Under the pieces are notes generated by a model. That model was not told the origin of the DNA, did no database searches, and worked only from the letters and a program-made list of their open reading frames with translations. Positions 45,727 through 55,261 of a DNA stretch of 64,000 nt are shown piece by piece. How positions within the stretch are numbered: position 1 is the stretch's first letter; every line of letters starts with the position of its first letter. Both the position numbers and the translations under genes were made by a program. This stretch comes from JARYGU01 sp033795365 (GTDB taxonomy: Bacteria > Pseudomonadota > Alphaproteobacteria > Rhizobiales > Rhizobiaceae), in the NCBI GenBank assembly GCA_033795365.1, contig JARYGU010000022.1, positions 23,560 through 87,559 of the forward strand, read 5' to 3'.

Positions 45727-46617
45727 TCACTCTCCGAAGACAAAATGGACGCCCTGCCCCGGTGCCGGCGGCACCACGATACGGCTGTCCCTTATATTGT
45801 AATCCATTCCGTTCCTATCGAGCAGGTCGCATGCCGCCGAAAGGTCGGCGATGCGGAAGACCACCGCGGCCCCTCTGAGGCCACGCTCCTTATCGGCCGT
45901 CTCGATGCCGTAGAATCCGCGCATTCCTGCGCCGTTCAGCACGGAGATGCGGCCGCGCGGCGTATTGACGACCATGCCGAAGGAATGCGCCTCGACCTCG
46001 CGCTCGTCTGCCGCTTCCTGCAGGAGGTATTGAAAATCCGTCGGGTTCGGCTCGTAAAGCACGACCTCGGCAAGCGCGCTCACGCCGTTCGCGTGCGTTT
46101 CCAGCGCCCGGCGGTCGGAGGGAAGCGCCTTCACCCGCTCGGATGAGAAGAAGAAGAAATCCGGCGAACGCAGGTCAGCGGCGAAAGCAAGGCGAAAGCT
46201 GCCGGTCGCGGTCTTCCCGTCGGGAAGCTGCATGTCGCGCGAGAATTCGAGGATTGGCCCGCCCGAAAGCCCGGCTGCCCGGTAGCGCAGATCGTCGGCG
46301 CCGGCGCCGGCTGCACCAATGGCGATCGCGGAAAATCCGTCCTGGCCGCGGCGAAACCGAAAGGCCTGGTCGCGGGCGACGAAGACGTTGCCGGTGCGCG
46401 CGGCCTCCTCGCATTCTTCGCGATTGGCGATGCCGAGCGGCTCGAGATAGCTGCCGTCGGCGAGAAAGACGCAGCAGTTCTCCGTGCCGAAGGGGTGGCG
46501 GGCATCTGGAGCGACGGTGAAGCCGAGGCGGGAAAGACGCGTCCGGGCAATGCCGAGTTCCACGACCGGCAACACCAGATGATCGATCGATCGAGGCGTT
46601 CTGGCATTCGCAGTCAT
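45727..46617 (-). CDS. VOC-superfamily protein (glyoxalase-like)
   Basis: A 296-residue protein with IDHLVLPVVELG and LSRLGFTVAPDARHPFGTENCCVFL near the N-terminus, matching Glyoxalase_3-type proteins. Metal ligands and substrate are not clear. The start at 46617 overlaps nothing; one base separates it from kdsA, so the two are probably co-transcribed. The 285-bp gap to the divergent cupin contains no gene. Confidence 0.75.
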   Translation of the reverse strand: MTANARTPRSIDHLVLPVVELGIARTRLSRLGFTVAPDARHPFGTENCCVFLADGSYLEPLGIANREECEEAARTGNVFVARDQAFRFRRGQDGFSAIAIGAAGAGADDLRYRAAGLSGGPILEFSRDMQLPDGKTATGSFRLAFAADLRSPDFFFFSSERVKALPSDRRALETHANGVSALAEVVLYEPNPTDFQYLLQEAADEREVEAHSFGMVVNTPRGRISVLNGAGMRGFYGIETADKERGLRGAAVVFRIADLSAACDLLDRNGMDYNIRDSRIVVPPAPGQGVHFVFGE

Positions 46618-46902
46618 GATCTCTCCCGGCCCGTTTCCGCCGCTGCTGCTTTGCATGGTTGGCGGGGCTTTGCAAGGCCTCCCTCCGGCGCCGCCGGCCG
46701 GCCTCGTCCAATCCCTCGCGCATGGAACGGAGGGTGTGTGCGGCGGACGAGCGGTATTCCACCTCACCCCGTTCCGTTCGCTCCGGACAAAGATTTCGCC
46801 TCCTCGGGATGTATTCCGCAACGGGCCACATGTATCCTGAGGCTCGCGGCCCGACCACTGTCCTATGCCGGAAGCAGGCCGCAAATTCCCAAGGAGGTTC
46901 AA

Positions 46903-47310
46903 ATGGAGATAAAGCGTTGCGGTTCACGGCCGTCCACGACGCCGCCGAGCGAATATTTCACCGGAGCGGTCCGGCTGGATCCGATCTTCGAAGCACCCGA
47001 ACCGGCCGCCATGCGTGCGGCGAGCGTCACCTTCGAGCCGGGCGCGCGCACCGCATGGCACACCCATCCGCTCGGCCAGACGCTTATCGTGACCTCCGGC
47101 TGCGGGTTGGCGCAACGCCTCGGCGGCCCCGTCGAGACGATCCGCGCCGGCGACGTCGTCTGGTTTCCGCCGGGCGAAAAGCACTGGCATGGCGCGACGG
47201 ATAAAACCGCCATGACGCATATCGCCATTCAAGAGGCAAAGGACGGCAGGGCCGTCGACTGGATGGAGCACGTCACCGACGAGGAGTACGGCGCAGCCAG
47301 GGCGGAGTGA
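46903..47310 (+). CDS. Cupin-domain protein
   Basis: A 135-residue small beta barrel of the (R)-mandelonitrile lyase-like / carboxymuconolactone-associated cupin type. Motif 1 is AWHTHPLGQTLIVTSG and motif 2 WFPPGEKHWHG, giving the usual His and Glu metal ligands. A good AGGAGG precedes the ATG. Substrate unknown. It stands alone, convergent with pyrG. Confidence 0.85.
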   Translation: MEIKRCGSRPSTTPPSEYFTGAVRLDPIFEAPEPAAMRAASVTFEPGARTAWHTHPLGQTLIVTSGCGLAQRLGGPVETIRAGDVVWFPPGEKHWHGATDKTAMTHIAIQEAKDGRAVDWMEHVTDEEYGAARAE

Positions 47311-47455
47311 CCTCCGCTCCTTGCGGCGGGTTGTCATCGGCCCCGCCGGTGCCTGATGATCTGCCCGCGCATCGGTTCGCCGGCGTCCACCGCCACGCCG
47401 CCGGCGAAATAGCCTTGGAAAATCGCGGAGGAGCGATCGACCGCCGATGGTCGGA

Positions 47456-49084
47456 TCAGACCAGCCGCGACTGTTCCAGCGCCGCCTCGATGAAGCTCGC
47501 AAACAGCGGATGGGGGTCGAGCGGCCGGCTCTTCAGTTCCGGGTGATACTGGACGCCGATGAACCAGGGATGGTCGGGATATTCGATCGTCTCGGGAAGC
47601 AGGCCGTCCGGCGACATGCCGGAGAAGACGAGGCCGCAGCCCTCGAGGCGGTCCTTGTAGTCGACGTTCACCTCGTAGCGGTGGCGGTGGCGCTCGGAAA
47701 TGTCGCTCGAGCCATAGATGTCGGCGATCTTCGTGCCCTGCTTGAGAGCTGCGCGATAGGCGCCGAGACGCATGGTGCCGCCGAGATCGCCGGAGGCCGA
47801 GCGCTTCTGCAGCTCGTTGCCCTTGACCCACTCGGTCATCAGGCCGACGACCGGCTCGGCCGTCTTGCCGAATTCGGTGGAGGACGCCTTCTCGATGCCG
47901 GCGAGGTTTCTCGCCGCCTCGACGACGGCCATCTGCATGCCGAAGCAGATGCCGAAATACGGCACCTTGCGCTCGCGGGCGAAGCGCGCCGCGTTGATCT
48001 TGCCCTGCGAACCGCGTTCGCCGAAACCGCCGGGAACGAGAATGCCGTGCACCTTTTCCAGATAGGGCGACGGATCTTCCTTCTCGAAGACTTCCGATTC
48101 GATCCAGTCGAGCTTGACCTTGACGCGGTTGGCGATGCCGCCGTGGTACAGCGCCTCGATCAGCGACTTGTAGGCGTCCTTGAGGCCGGTATATTTGCCG
48201 ACGATGGCGATGGTGACCTCGCCTTCCGGCGTCTTGATGCGGTCGGAAACGTTCTGCCAGGCATCGAGGCGCGGCTTCGGTGCGGGCTCTATGCCGAAGG
48301 CGGCGAGCACCTCGTCGTCGAGGCCTTCCCGGTGATAGGCGAGCGGCACGTCGTAGATTGAGGCGACGTCGAGCGCCTGGATGACGGCGGAGGGACGGAC
48401 GTTGCAGAAGAGCGATAGCTTCCTGCGTTCCGCTTCCGGGATCTCGCGGTCGGCGCGCACGAGCAGGATGTCGGGCGCGATCCCGAGGGCCTGCAGCTCC
48501 TTGACAGAGTGCTGCGTCGGCTTCGTCTTCAGCTCGCCGGCCGCCGGGATATAGGGCATCAGCGTCAGGTGGACATAGACGGCGGTGTGGCGCGGCAGAT
48601 CGTTGCCGAGCTGGCGGATCGCCTCCATGAAGGGCATCGCTTCGATGTCGCCGACCGTGCCGCCGATCTCGCAGAGCACGAAATCGTACTCTTCGTTGCC
48701 CTCGGTGATGAAGGCCTTGATCTCGTTGGTGACGTGCGGGATGACCTGCACGGTGGCGCCGAGATAGTCGCCGCGCCGTTCCTTGTCGATGATGTTCTTA
48801 TAGATGCGGCCGGTGGTGATGTTGTCGGTCTTCGTTGCCGAGCGGCCGGTGAAGCGCTCGTAATGGCCGAGGTCGAGATCGGTCTCCGCGCCGTCGTCGG
48901 TGACGAACACCTCGCCGTGCTGCGTCGGGCTCATCGTACCCGGATCGACGTTGAGATAGGGGTCGAGCTTGCGCAGCCGCACCCGATAACCGCGGGCCTG
49001 CAGCAACGCTCCGAGGGCAGCCGAGGCAATTCCTTTTCCGAGGGAGGAGACCACGCCGCCTGTGATGAATACATATCGCGCCAT
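47456..49084 (-). CDS. pyrG: CTP synthase
   Basis: A 542-residue enzyme. The N-terminal synthetase domain starts MARYVFITGGVVSSLGKGI; the C-terminal class I glutamine amidotransferase domain has its nucleophile in YFGICFGMQMA and HPELKSRPLDP. It aminates UTP to CTP with glutamine. It follows secG and tpiA on the same strand, a conserved rhizobial order as I recall it. Confidence 0.97.
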   Translation of the reverse strand: MARYVFITGGVVSSLGKGIASAALGALLQARGYRVRLRKLDPYLNVDPGTMSPTQHGEVFVTDDGAETDLDLGHYERFTGRSATKTDNITTGRIYKNIIDKERRGDYLGATVQVIPHVTNEIKAFITEGNEEYDFVLCEIGGTVGDIEAMPFMEAIRQLGNDLPRHTAVYVHLTLMPYIPAAGELKTKPTQHSVKELQALGIAPDILLVRADREIPEAERRKLSLFCNVRPSAVIQALDVASIYDVPLAYHREGLDDEVLAAFGIEPAPKPRLDAWQNVSDRIKTPEGEVTIAIVGKYTGLKDAYKSLIEALYHGGIANRVKVKLDWIESEVFEKEDPSPYLEKVHGILVPGGFGERGSQGKINAARFARERKVPYFGICFGMQMAVVEAARNLAGIEKASSTEFGKTAEPVVGLMTEWVKGNELQKRSASGDLGGTMRLGAYRAALKQGTKIADIYGSSDISERHRHRYEVNVDYKDRLEGCGLVFSGMSPDGLLPETIEYPDHPWFIGVQYHPELKSRPLDPHPLFASFIEAALEQSRLV

Positions 49085-49232
49085 GGGAGTCACCGGATAC
49101 CTTTTCACTACTGATTCCGCCACCGAAAAATTGCCCTGACGGAAATTTTTCGTGGAAGAACGTTTTCGATTTTCACAAGAAGAAGGCCGGCGGGCTCATC
49201 GCCTGCCGGCCGGTTCGTTTCAACTCAGGACC

Positions 49233-49724
49233 TTACTGGCCGCTCGGGACGTCGGAATTGTTCTGTCCGGCTGCCGGTGCGTTACCCGTCCCGGTCTGAG
49301 CCGGCGGGGTCGCGGTGCCGTTTGCGGCCGGAGGTGTCGCGCCGTTCGAAGCGCCGCTGTTGGTGGGCACGCCATTGCCGCTCGGAGCCGGCGGGGTCTG
49401 GTTGGTGTTCTGATTCTGGTTGCCCTCGCCGCCGCCGAGCGCATCGAGAACGCCGCCCGTGCCCGTCGTTCCGGGAATACGGTCGAGAATGTCGATCGGG
49501 CTGCTCTCGTAGCGGGCAAGGATGCCCATGCCGAGGGCCAGTGCGAAGAACAGGACCGCGAGGATCGCCGTGGTGCGGGTCAGCGCATTGGCCGTGCCGC
49601 GGGCCGACATGAAACCGGAGCCGCCGCCGATACCGAGGCCGCCGCCCTCCGAACGCTGGATCAGCACCACGCCGATCAGCGCCACGACGACCATGAGATA
49701 GATGACGAGCAATACGGTCTGCAT
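49233..49724 (-). CDS. secG: Preprotein translocase subunit SecG
   Basis: A 163-residue protein with two transmembrane helices (residues 3-20 and about 52-72) and the conserved IQRSEGGGLGIGGGSGFMSARGTAN between them. The C-terminal 80 residues are an Ala/Gly/Pro/Asn-rich low-complexity tail common in alphaproteobacterial SecG. It stabilises SecYE during export. Confidence 0.94.
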   Translation of the reverse strand: MQTVLLVIYLMVVVALIGVVLIQRSEGGGLGIGGGSGFMSARGTANALTRTTAILAVLFFALALGMGILARYESSPIDILDRIPGTTGTGGVLDALGGGEGNQNQNTNQTPPAPSGNGVPTNSGASNGATPPAANGTATPPAQTGTGNAPAAGQNNSDVPSGQ

Positions 49725-49852
49725 TTTTTCAAGATCCCGGCCATGTGGCCCAAACAGAGTTTTGCGGCTCCCTTATACCAAGCCGCGCATCATTCCAAGC
49801 CCTCGCCGACCTTGGCGGCATCGGGCGACTGTGTCTCACACATCTCTCGTCC

Positions 49853-49891
49853 GCCCTGTCGGGCACCTTCTCCCCCGCAAGCGGGGCGAAG
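49853..49891. repeat. Palindromic element between secG and tpiA
   Basis: GCCC-tgtc-GGGC (49853-49864) followed by an imperfect hairpin CCTTC.CCCCGC-AAG-CGGGG.GAAGG (49865-49891). This resembles the double-hairpin elements elsewhere in the window. It sits between tpiA and secG, both leftward, and may terminate tpiA transcription. Confidence 0.6.
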
Positions 49892-49932
49892 GAAATCCGA
49901 AGAAACCTCCGTTTGCGGGAAGAGGGGCAAAC

Positions 49933-50703
49933 TCACGCCGTCAATTCTTCATAAGCCCGGTAGATGGCGAGGAAGTCGTCGGCTTTCAAGCTCGCGCCGC
50001 CGATCAGTGCGCCGTCGACATTGGCGACGCCCATCAGCTCCCTGGCGTTGCCGGGCTTGACCGAGCCGCCGTAGAGGATGCGCATCTGCGCCCCCTCCCC
50101 GGAAAAGCGCTTCACGAGCTCGGCGCGCATGAAGGCATGGGCCTCCTCGACATCGGCCGCCGTCGGCGTCAGCCCGGTGCCGATCGCCCAGACGGGCTCG
50201 TAGGCGATCACCGTGTTTTGCGCCGTCGCGCCGTCGGGCAGCGAGCCGGCAAGCTGGGTCTTCAGCACGTCGAGCGTCTTTCCGGCCTTGCGTTCGTCGC
50301 CCGTCTCGCCGATGCAGACGATGGCGACGAGCTCGTTCTCATGGGCGATCTGCGCCTTGGCGCGGATCAGCGCGTCGGTCTCGGCGTGGTCGGTGCGCCG
50401 CTCGGAATGGCCGACGATGACATGGGTTGCGAAGCAGTCGGCGATCATCTCGGCGGAGACGTCGCCGGTATGGGCGCCCGAGGCCTTCTGGTGGCAGTCC
50501 TGTGCGCCGATCTTCAGCGGGCTGTCGTCGCAAAGCGCGGTCGCCACATAAAGCAGCGTCGCCGGCGGGCAGATCAGGCTTTCGACCTTCTGCGAAAGCG
50601 GCCCCTTGACACCCTCCGCCATCGCCTTGATCTGGTCGAGCGAGGCCCGCGTTCCGTTCATCTTCCAGTTTCCGGCAACGAGCGGTGTTACATCCGGGGT
50701 CAT
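49933..50703 (-). CDS. tpiA: Triosephosphate isomerase
   Basis: A 256-residue TIM barrel. Catalytic residues are in VAGNWKMNG (Lys), VGHSERR (His) and AYEPVWAIGTG (Glu). It interconverts DHAP and GAP. Alone in its transcription unit upstream of secG; the repeat at 49853-49891 separates them. Confidence 0.96.
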   Translation of the reverse strand: MTPDVTPLVAGNWKMNGTRASLDQIKAMAEGVKGPLSQKVESLICPPATLLYVATALCDDSPLKIGAQDCHQKASGAHTGDVSAEMIADCFATHVIVGHSERRTDHAETDALIRAKAQIAHENELVAIVCIGETGDERKAGKTLDVLKTQLAGSLPDGATAQNTVIAYEPVWAIGTGLTPTAADVEEAHAFMRAELVKRFSGEGAQMRILYGGSVKPGNARELMGVANVDGALIGGASLKADDFLAIYRAYEELTA

Positions 50704-50786
50704 GAGGCCTCCCTAAAGCCATGGTTCAAGCAATGGTCGGACCTAGCAAATCGTCCGGGTGATGGAAAGAGCCGATGGAAAGCGCG

Positions 50787-51671
50787 CTATTGCCCGAAAA
50801 TCCAGTTCAGCGTCTCGCGCCAGTCGGTCATGCGCACGGGCGTGCCGTGATTGCCGGTCCGGAAGACGACGAAATTCGTCGCAATGCCGGCCTCGCGCAT
50901 CCTGCGGAAGACCTTGATCTGGTCGTCGGCGGCATAGACGGGATCGCGCTCTCCATGGGTGAAGACGACCGGGAGCCTCGCCTTGTAGGCGGCGCTCGCC
51001 GCATAATCGCCGTCCGCGGCACCCCCCATGACCACCATCCCCTTGAGATCGCGCACGCTCTTAGGCTCGCGCGCGATGCCCGAGCAGATGAAGCTGCCCA
51101 TCGAGGCGCAGGCGAGCACGACGGGCGCATCCGGCGCCTCGGCCTTCGCAAGCGCGATCAGCCCCGCAACGGAGGCGACGCCGGCCGCATCGAAGGAGCG
51201 CACGCTCGGCGCATAATAGACCCCGCCATTGCGCATCGCGAGGTTCTTCAGCCGGTTGAAATTGCCGCCGAAGGTCCAGTCGTTGTTGCCGAGCCGGCGG
51301 TCGCCGCCGCGCCCGTGGACGAAGATGACCGTGAACGCCGCCCCCCTCGCCTTCCCGGTCATCGCCACGTCCACCGGCCCTGCGGGGGTCTGCAGCGTTA
51401 CATTCTGCTGTTGCCGCTTCACCGAGGTCGAAACGTAGGCCGGCTTGACGCGACGCTCGGGGATCTGGTCGCGGCCGTTGATGTCGCGCATCTCGTCGTA
51501 ATCCACGACGCGCAGCGCCCCGCCGTCGGCGCTTTCCAGCACCTTGCCATAGGAAAAAAGCTCGTCCTTCCACGGTTCCAGCGTGGCGGCTTTGGCCAGG
51601 GCCGGCAGCGGAACAGCCAGAAATGCGGCGAAAATCGCGCGGAGAAGCCAATGAGCTGTGGACTGTTGCAT
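50787..51671 (-). CDS. Exported alpha/beta-hydrolase
   Basis: A 294-residue protein with a signal peptide (LLRAIFAAFLAVPLPALAKA). The fold motifs are VHGRGGDRRL (oxyanion region), nucleophile CASMGS, the acid in GERDPVY and the His in TGNHGTPV. Substrate unknown, probably an ester or peptide in the periplasm. Divergent from parE. Confidence 0.8.
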   Translation of the reverse strand: MQQSTAHWLLRAIFAAFLAVPLPALAKAATLEPWKDELFSYGKVLESADGGALRVVDYDEMRDINGRDQIPERRVKPAYVSTSVKRQQQNVTLQTPAGPVDVAMTGKARGAAFTVIFVHGRGGDRRLGNNDWTFGGNFNRLKNLAMRNGGVYYAPSVRSFDAAGVASVAGLIALAKAEAPDAPVVLACASMGSFICSGIAREPKSVRDLKGMVVMGGAADGDYAASAAYKARLPVVFTHGERDPVYAADDQIKVFRRMREAGIATNFVVFRTGNHGTPVRMTDWRETLNWIFGQ

Positions 51672-51877
51672 GAAGTCTCGTTCCCTTCGGGCGGCAAGTC
51701 TTGCCATCGGCGCGCCGGCAACGCAATCCTCCGCGAAACCGAAGCGCTCCGCCGCCGCATCGCGAAAATTGCCGGAATCTGTCACTATCGCCGGTGATTC
51801 GCGAAACCACGGGCCCTTGCGCAACCCGGCCGCCCTCGAGCGGTGGTCAAAAAGACTGCACGGAACAAAGTCTGAAC

Positions 51878-53941
51878 ATGGACGACAACAACGATCTCTT
51901 CGCCAACCTGCCAAGCGAACCCAAGCCGGAAGCGCCCGCGCCTGCGGCCAAACCCGCCGCCGCGCCTGCAGCGAACCCCCGTACGCCGCCCGCGCCTCCG
52001 AAAGCCAATGGCGGCGATTACGACGCTTCGGCGATCCGGGTTCTCGAAGGGCTGGAACCGGTGCGCATGCGCCCCGGCATGTATATCGGCGGCACGGACG
52101 AGAAGGCGCTGCACCACCTCTTCGCCGAAGTGATCGACAACTCGATGGACGAGGCCGTCGCGGGCCACGCGAACTTCATCGAGGTCAGCCTCGATGCCGA
52201 AGGCCATCTTTCCGTCACCGACAACGGCCGCGGCATCCCTGTGGAAAACCATCCGCAGGTTCCCGGCAAGTCGACGCTGGAAGTGATCATGACCGTGCTG
52301 CATGCCGGCGGAAAATTCGACGGCAAAGCCTACGAGACCTCCGGCGGCCTGCACGGCGTCGGCGTCTCCGTCGTCAACGCGCTCTCCGACAGCCTCGAGG
52401 TCGAGGTCGCGAGAAATCGCAAGCTCTATCGCCAGCGTTTTTCGCGCGGCGTCCCGCAGGGGCCGCTGGAGGAGCTCGGCGAGGTCCACAACCGCCGCGG
52501 CACGAAGGTGCGCTTCCACCCCGATCCCGAGATCTTCGGCCCGGCCGCGCGTTTCGATCCGGCGCGGCTCTTCCGCATGGCCCGCTCCAAGGCCTATCTC
52601 TTCGGCGGCGTCGAAATCCGCTGGAGCTGCGACCCGTCGCTGCTGCCGGAGGGCTCGGAAACGCCGGAAAAAGCGGTCTTCCACTTCCCCGGCGGCCTCA
52701 AGGACTATCTCCAGGCCACCCTCGGCAAGGAATACACCGTCACCAAGGAGATCTTTGCCGGCAAGACGGAGAAATCCGGCGGCCACGGCGCCCTCGAATG
52801 GGCCGTCACCTGGTACGGCGGCGATTCGCTGATCCATTCCTACTGCAACACGATCCCGACCGCCGATGGCGGCACGCATGAGGCGGGCTTGCGCATCGCG
52901 CTCACCAAGGGCTTGAAGAACTACGCGGAGCTGACGCAGAACAAGCGCGCGGCGATCGTCACCACCGACGACGTGATGATCTCCGCCGTCGGCATGCTCT
53001 CCGTCTTCATCCGCGAGCCGGAATTCGTCGGCCAGACCAAGGACAAGCTCGCGACGATCGAGGCGCAGCGCATCGTGGAGAACGCGCTGCGCGACCCGTT
53101 CGACCACTACCTCGCCGACAATCCGGCCGAAGCGGCGAAGCTGCTCGACTGGGTGATCGAACGCGCGGAAGAACGCGTGCGCCGGCGCAAGGAGAAGGAA
53201 GTCAACCGCAAGACCGCGGTGCGCAAGCTGCGCCTTCCCGGCAAGCTCGCCGACTGCTCGCAGAACACCGCTGAGGGCGCCGAGCTCTTCATCGTAGAAG
53301 GCGATTCGGCCGGCGGCTCGGCCAAGCAGGCGCGCAACCGCGCCAATCAGGCGATCCTTCCCTTGCGCGGAAAAATCCTGAACGTGGCGAGCGCGGGGCG
53401 CGAAAAGCTCGGCGCCAACCAGCAGCTCGCCGATCTCGTCCAGGCGCTCGGCTGCGGCACGCGCTCGAAATACCGCGACGAGGATCTGCGCTACGAACGC
53501 ATCATCGTCATGACCGATGCGGACGTGGACGGCGCGCATATCGCCTCGTTGCTCATCACCTTCTTCTATCAGGAGATGCCGGAATTGATCCGCGGAGGAC
53601 ATCTCTTCCTCGCGGTTCCGCCGCTTTACCGCCTCAGCCAGGGCGCGAAGACGTTCTATGCGCGCGACGATGCGCACCGCGAGGAACTGATGCGCACGGA
53701 ATTCAACGGGCGCGGCAAGGTCGAGATCGGCCGCTTCAAGGGGCTCGGCGAAATGCTGCCGTCGCAGCTCAAGGAAACGACGATGGATCCGGCCAAGCGC
53801 ACGTTGCTCAAGGTCGCGATCGACGATGTCGATTTCGAGGGCACCCGCGAGGCGGTGGACAACCTGATGGGCACGAAGGCCGATGCCCGCTTCCGCTTCA
53901 TTCAGGAACGCGCGGTCTTCGCCGAAAATCTGGACATCTGA
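51878..53941 (+). CDS. parE: DNA topoisomerase IV subunit B (ParE)
   Basis: A 687-residue GHKL ATPase/Toprim protein. ATP-binding features are EVIDNSMDEA and DNGRGIPVE, and the gate region begins GLHGVGVSVVNALS. The Toprim motif is EGDSAGGSAKQARNR. A proline/alanine-rich N-terminal extension (residues 10-42) is typical of alphaproteobacterial ParE. It decatenates sister chromosomes with ParC, which is not in the window. A hairpin at 53947-53971 follows. Confidence 0.95.
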   Translation: MDDNNDLFANLPSEPKPEAPAPAAKPAAAPAANPRTPPAPPKANGGDYDASAIRVLEGLEPVRMRPGMYIGGTDEKALHHLFAEVIDNSMDEAVAGHANFIEVSLDAEGHLSVTDNGRGIPVENHPQVPGKSTLEVIMTVLHAGGKFDGKAYETSGGLHGVGVSVVNALSDSLEVEVARNRKLYRQRFSRGVPQGPLEELGEVHNRRGTKVRFHPDPEIFGPAARFDPARLFRMARSKAYLFGGVEIRWSCDPSLLPEGSETPEKAVFHFPGGLKDYLQATLGKEYTVTKEIFAGKTEKSGGHGALEWAVTWYGGDSLIHSYCNTIPTADGGTHEAGLRIALTKGLKNYAELTQNKRAAIVTTDDVMISAVGMLSVFIREPEFVGQTKDKLATIEAQRIVENALRDPFDHYLADNPAEAAKLLDWVIERAEERVRRRKEKEVNRKTAVRKLRLPGKLADCSQNTAEGAELFIVEGDSAGGSAKQARNRANQAILPLRGKILNVASAGREKLGANQQLADLVQALGCGTRSKYRDEDLRYERIIVMTDADVDGAHIASLLITFFYQEMPELIRGGHLFLAVPPLYRLSQGAKTFYARDDAHREELMRTEFNGRGKVEIGRFKGLGEMLPSQLKETTMDPAKRTLLKVAIDDVDFEGTREAVDNLMGTKADARFRFIQERAVFAENLDI

Positions 53942-53946
53942 GCGAT

Positions 53947-53971
53947 AATGCCGCCATATTTGGGCGGCATT
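53947..53971. terminator. Putative terminator hairpin after parE
   Basis: AATGCCGCC-N7-GGCGGCATT is a perfect 9-bp-arm inverted repeat five bases after the parE stop. There is no T-run behind it on the plus strand, so termination may be weak or rho-assisted. Confidence 0.55.
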
Positions 53972-54124
53972 ACTGCGCCGCGCATCCGAAAGGAGGCGCA
54001 CAGGACGCAGCAGAAATTTGAAAATCGCGCATGATCCCTTCCTTCGGCCGGTTCCGGTTCATGGGGATCGTGCGCCGGCTTCGTCGAAGAAGCCGCCCGA
54101 ACGCACTTCCCGCGAGGTGACAGC

Positions 54125-54553
54125 ATGCAGGCAGCCCTCATCGTCATGACGATCCTGGGATGCGACGATTCGGCGACGCAATGCCACTACATCGATACCG
54201 TCAGTCAGAGCTGGCGCACGGTGGCGATCTGCGATGCGCAGTCGGAAGCCCAGATCAACCGCTATCAGAATCAGAGCTACCCCGTCATCGTCGCGGTCTG
54301 CGAAAGCTCTGGCGACCGGATGACCGAGGAGGTGATCGGCCCGCAACGGCCGGGCGACAAGGCCGTCGCTTCCGCTTCCCCGCCGGAGGCGGAAACCGCG
54401 GCACCTCCGGAACGCAAGGGGCTGACGGCGAGAACCCTGGCGATGATCAAGGATGCCCTGCCCGACGCCGCGCGCCTCAAGGCGACGGTAAGCAAGCCGG
54501 TCCACTACATCGAGGACGGCTATTCCTGGGTGGTGCACAGGTTCCGGGAATAG
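54125..54553 (+). CDS. Conserved hypothetical protein (142 aa)
   Basis: No domain recognised. The N-terminus MQAALIVMTILGC is mildly hydrophobic and may be a short signal; four cysteines occur in the first 60 residues (LGCDDSATQCHY, AICDAQ, AVCESS), which could form two disulfides. The middle (residues 75-100) is Ala/Pro/Glu-rich. GCGAGGTG precedes the ATG. Probably a rhizobial-specific periplasmic protein. Confidence 0.6.
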   Translation: MQAALIVMTILGCDDSATQCHYIDTVSQSWRTVAICDAQSEAQINRYQNQSYPVIVAVCESSGDRMTEEVIGPQRPGDKAVASASPPEAETAAPPERKGLTARTLAMIKDALPDAARLKATVSKPVHYIEDGYSWVVHRFRE

Positions 54554-54585
54554 CGATCAGCGAAACTTCGTCCTCACTTTTGGTC

Positions 54586-54623
54586 TTGACTTACCGATGT
54601 ATCATAGTATGATACATCGGTAA
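54586..54623 (+). promoter_or_regulatory. higBA promoter overlapped by a 33-bp perfect palindrome (copy 2)
   Basis: A -35-like TTGACT at 54586-54591, 16-bp spacer and -10-like TATGAT at 54608-54613. A perfect palindrome of two 16-bp arms around one central G spans 54591-54623 and covers the spacer and -10. Ideal for autorepression by HigA. It ends 9 bases before the higB GTG. Confidence 0.8.
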
Positions 54624-54632
54624 GAGTTGAGC

Positions 54633-54913
54633 GTGATCCGATCATTCAGGGACAAGCTTACACAGTCCGTTGATGACGGATCATCAGGAAGAGGTTCCCA
54701 GCGGATCTGATCCGAAGAACCCAGCAGCTCCTTGCCCTGTTGGATGCAGCTGCCGAACTCAACGACCTTCGCTCTCCGCCTGGTAACAGGCTTGAAAAAC
54801 TCTCGGGCGACCGCGAGGGGCAATATTCGATCCGCATCAATAAACAATGGCGCATCTGCTTCGTCTGGACAGAATTGGGACCCGCCGACGTAGAAATAAC
54901 CGACTATCATTGA
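54633..54913 (+). pseudogene. higB: HigB-type toxin, frameshifted (copy 2)
   Basis: Starting at GTG 54633 the frame reads VIRSFRDKLTQSV and stops at TGA 54708-54710 after 25 codons. The rest of a normal HigB continues in another frame: FPADLIRRTQQLLALLDAAA, then NRLEKLSGDREGQYSIRIN, WRICFVW and VEITDYH with stop at 54911-54913. Total length is 281 bases, one short of 94 codons. Restoring one G in the GG at 54687-54688 rejoins the two frames. The toxin is therefore inactivated, unless this is a sequencing error. higA downstream is intact. Confidence 0.85.
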
Positions 54914-54927
54914 CCGGAGGTCTTACC

Positions 54928-55227
54928 GTGACCGTCAGCAAGCTGCCGCCCATCCATCCGGGCGAAATACTGCGCGATCTCTATCTGAAGCCGCTCGACA
55001 TGAGCGCGGGCGCGCTTGCCAAGAAGCTGAAGGTTCCCCGTACGCGGATCGAGAGGCTTGTTGCCGGGCAGACCGGCATCACGACGGATACGGCCCTGCG
55101 TCTGGCCAAATTCTTCCGCACGACGGCGCAATTCTGGATGAATATGCAAACCAGCTACGACCTGAAGAGAAGCGCCGCCGCCCTGAAGGACGATCTGGCG
55201 GCAATTGCGGAGCTTGATGCCGCCTGA
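54928..55227 (+). CDS. higA: HigA-family antitoxin (copy 2)
   Basis: A 99-residue XRE antitoxin, GTG start at 54928 with CCGGAGG seven bases upstream. IHPGEILRDLYLKP, the helix-turn-helix MSAGALAKKLKVPRTRIERL and TTAQFWMNMQTSYDL match copy 1 (31956-32252) and the HigA family. Its toxin gene is frameshifted, so it may persist only as a repressor or anti-addiction module. Confidence 0.92.
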   Translation: MTVSKLPPIHPGEILRDLYLKPLDMSAGALAKKLKVPRTRIERLVAGQTGITTDTALRLAKFFRTTAQFWMNMQTSYDLKRSAAALKDDLAAIAELDAA

Positions 55228-55261
55228 CCGTCTCGGCTGCCGCGCCAGGTCTTTTAATCTG

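Noticed and set aside
46618..46902. Possible small gene between the VOC and cupin genes
   Set aside because: Frames exist on both strands but none has a ribosome-binding site or recognisable protein; treated as a divergent promoter region.
51785..54001. 738-codon minus-strand frame
   Set aside because: Antisense to parE, which has all Toprim and GHKL motifs.
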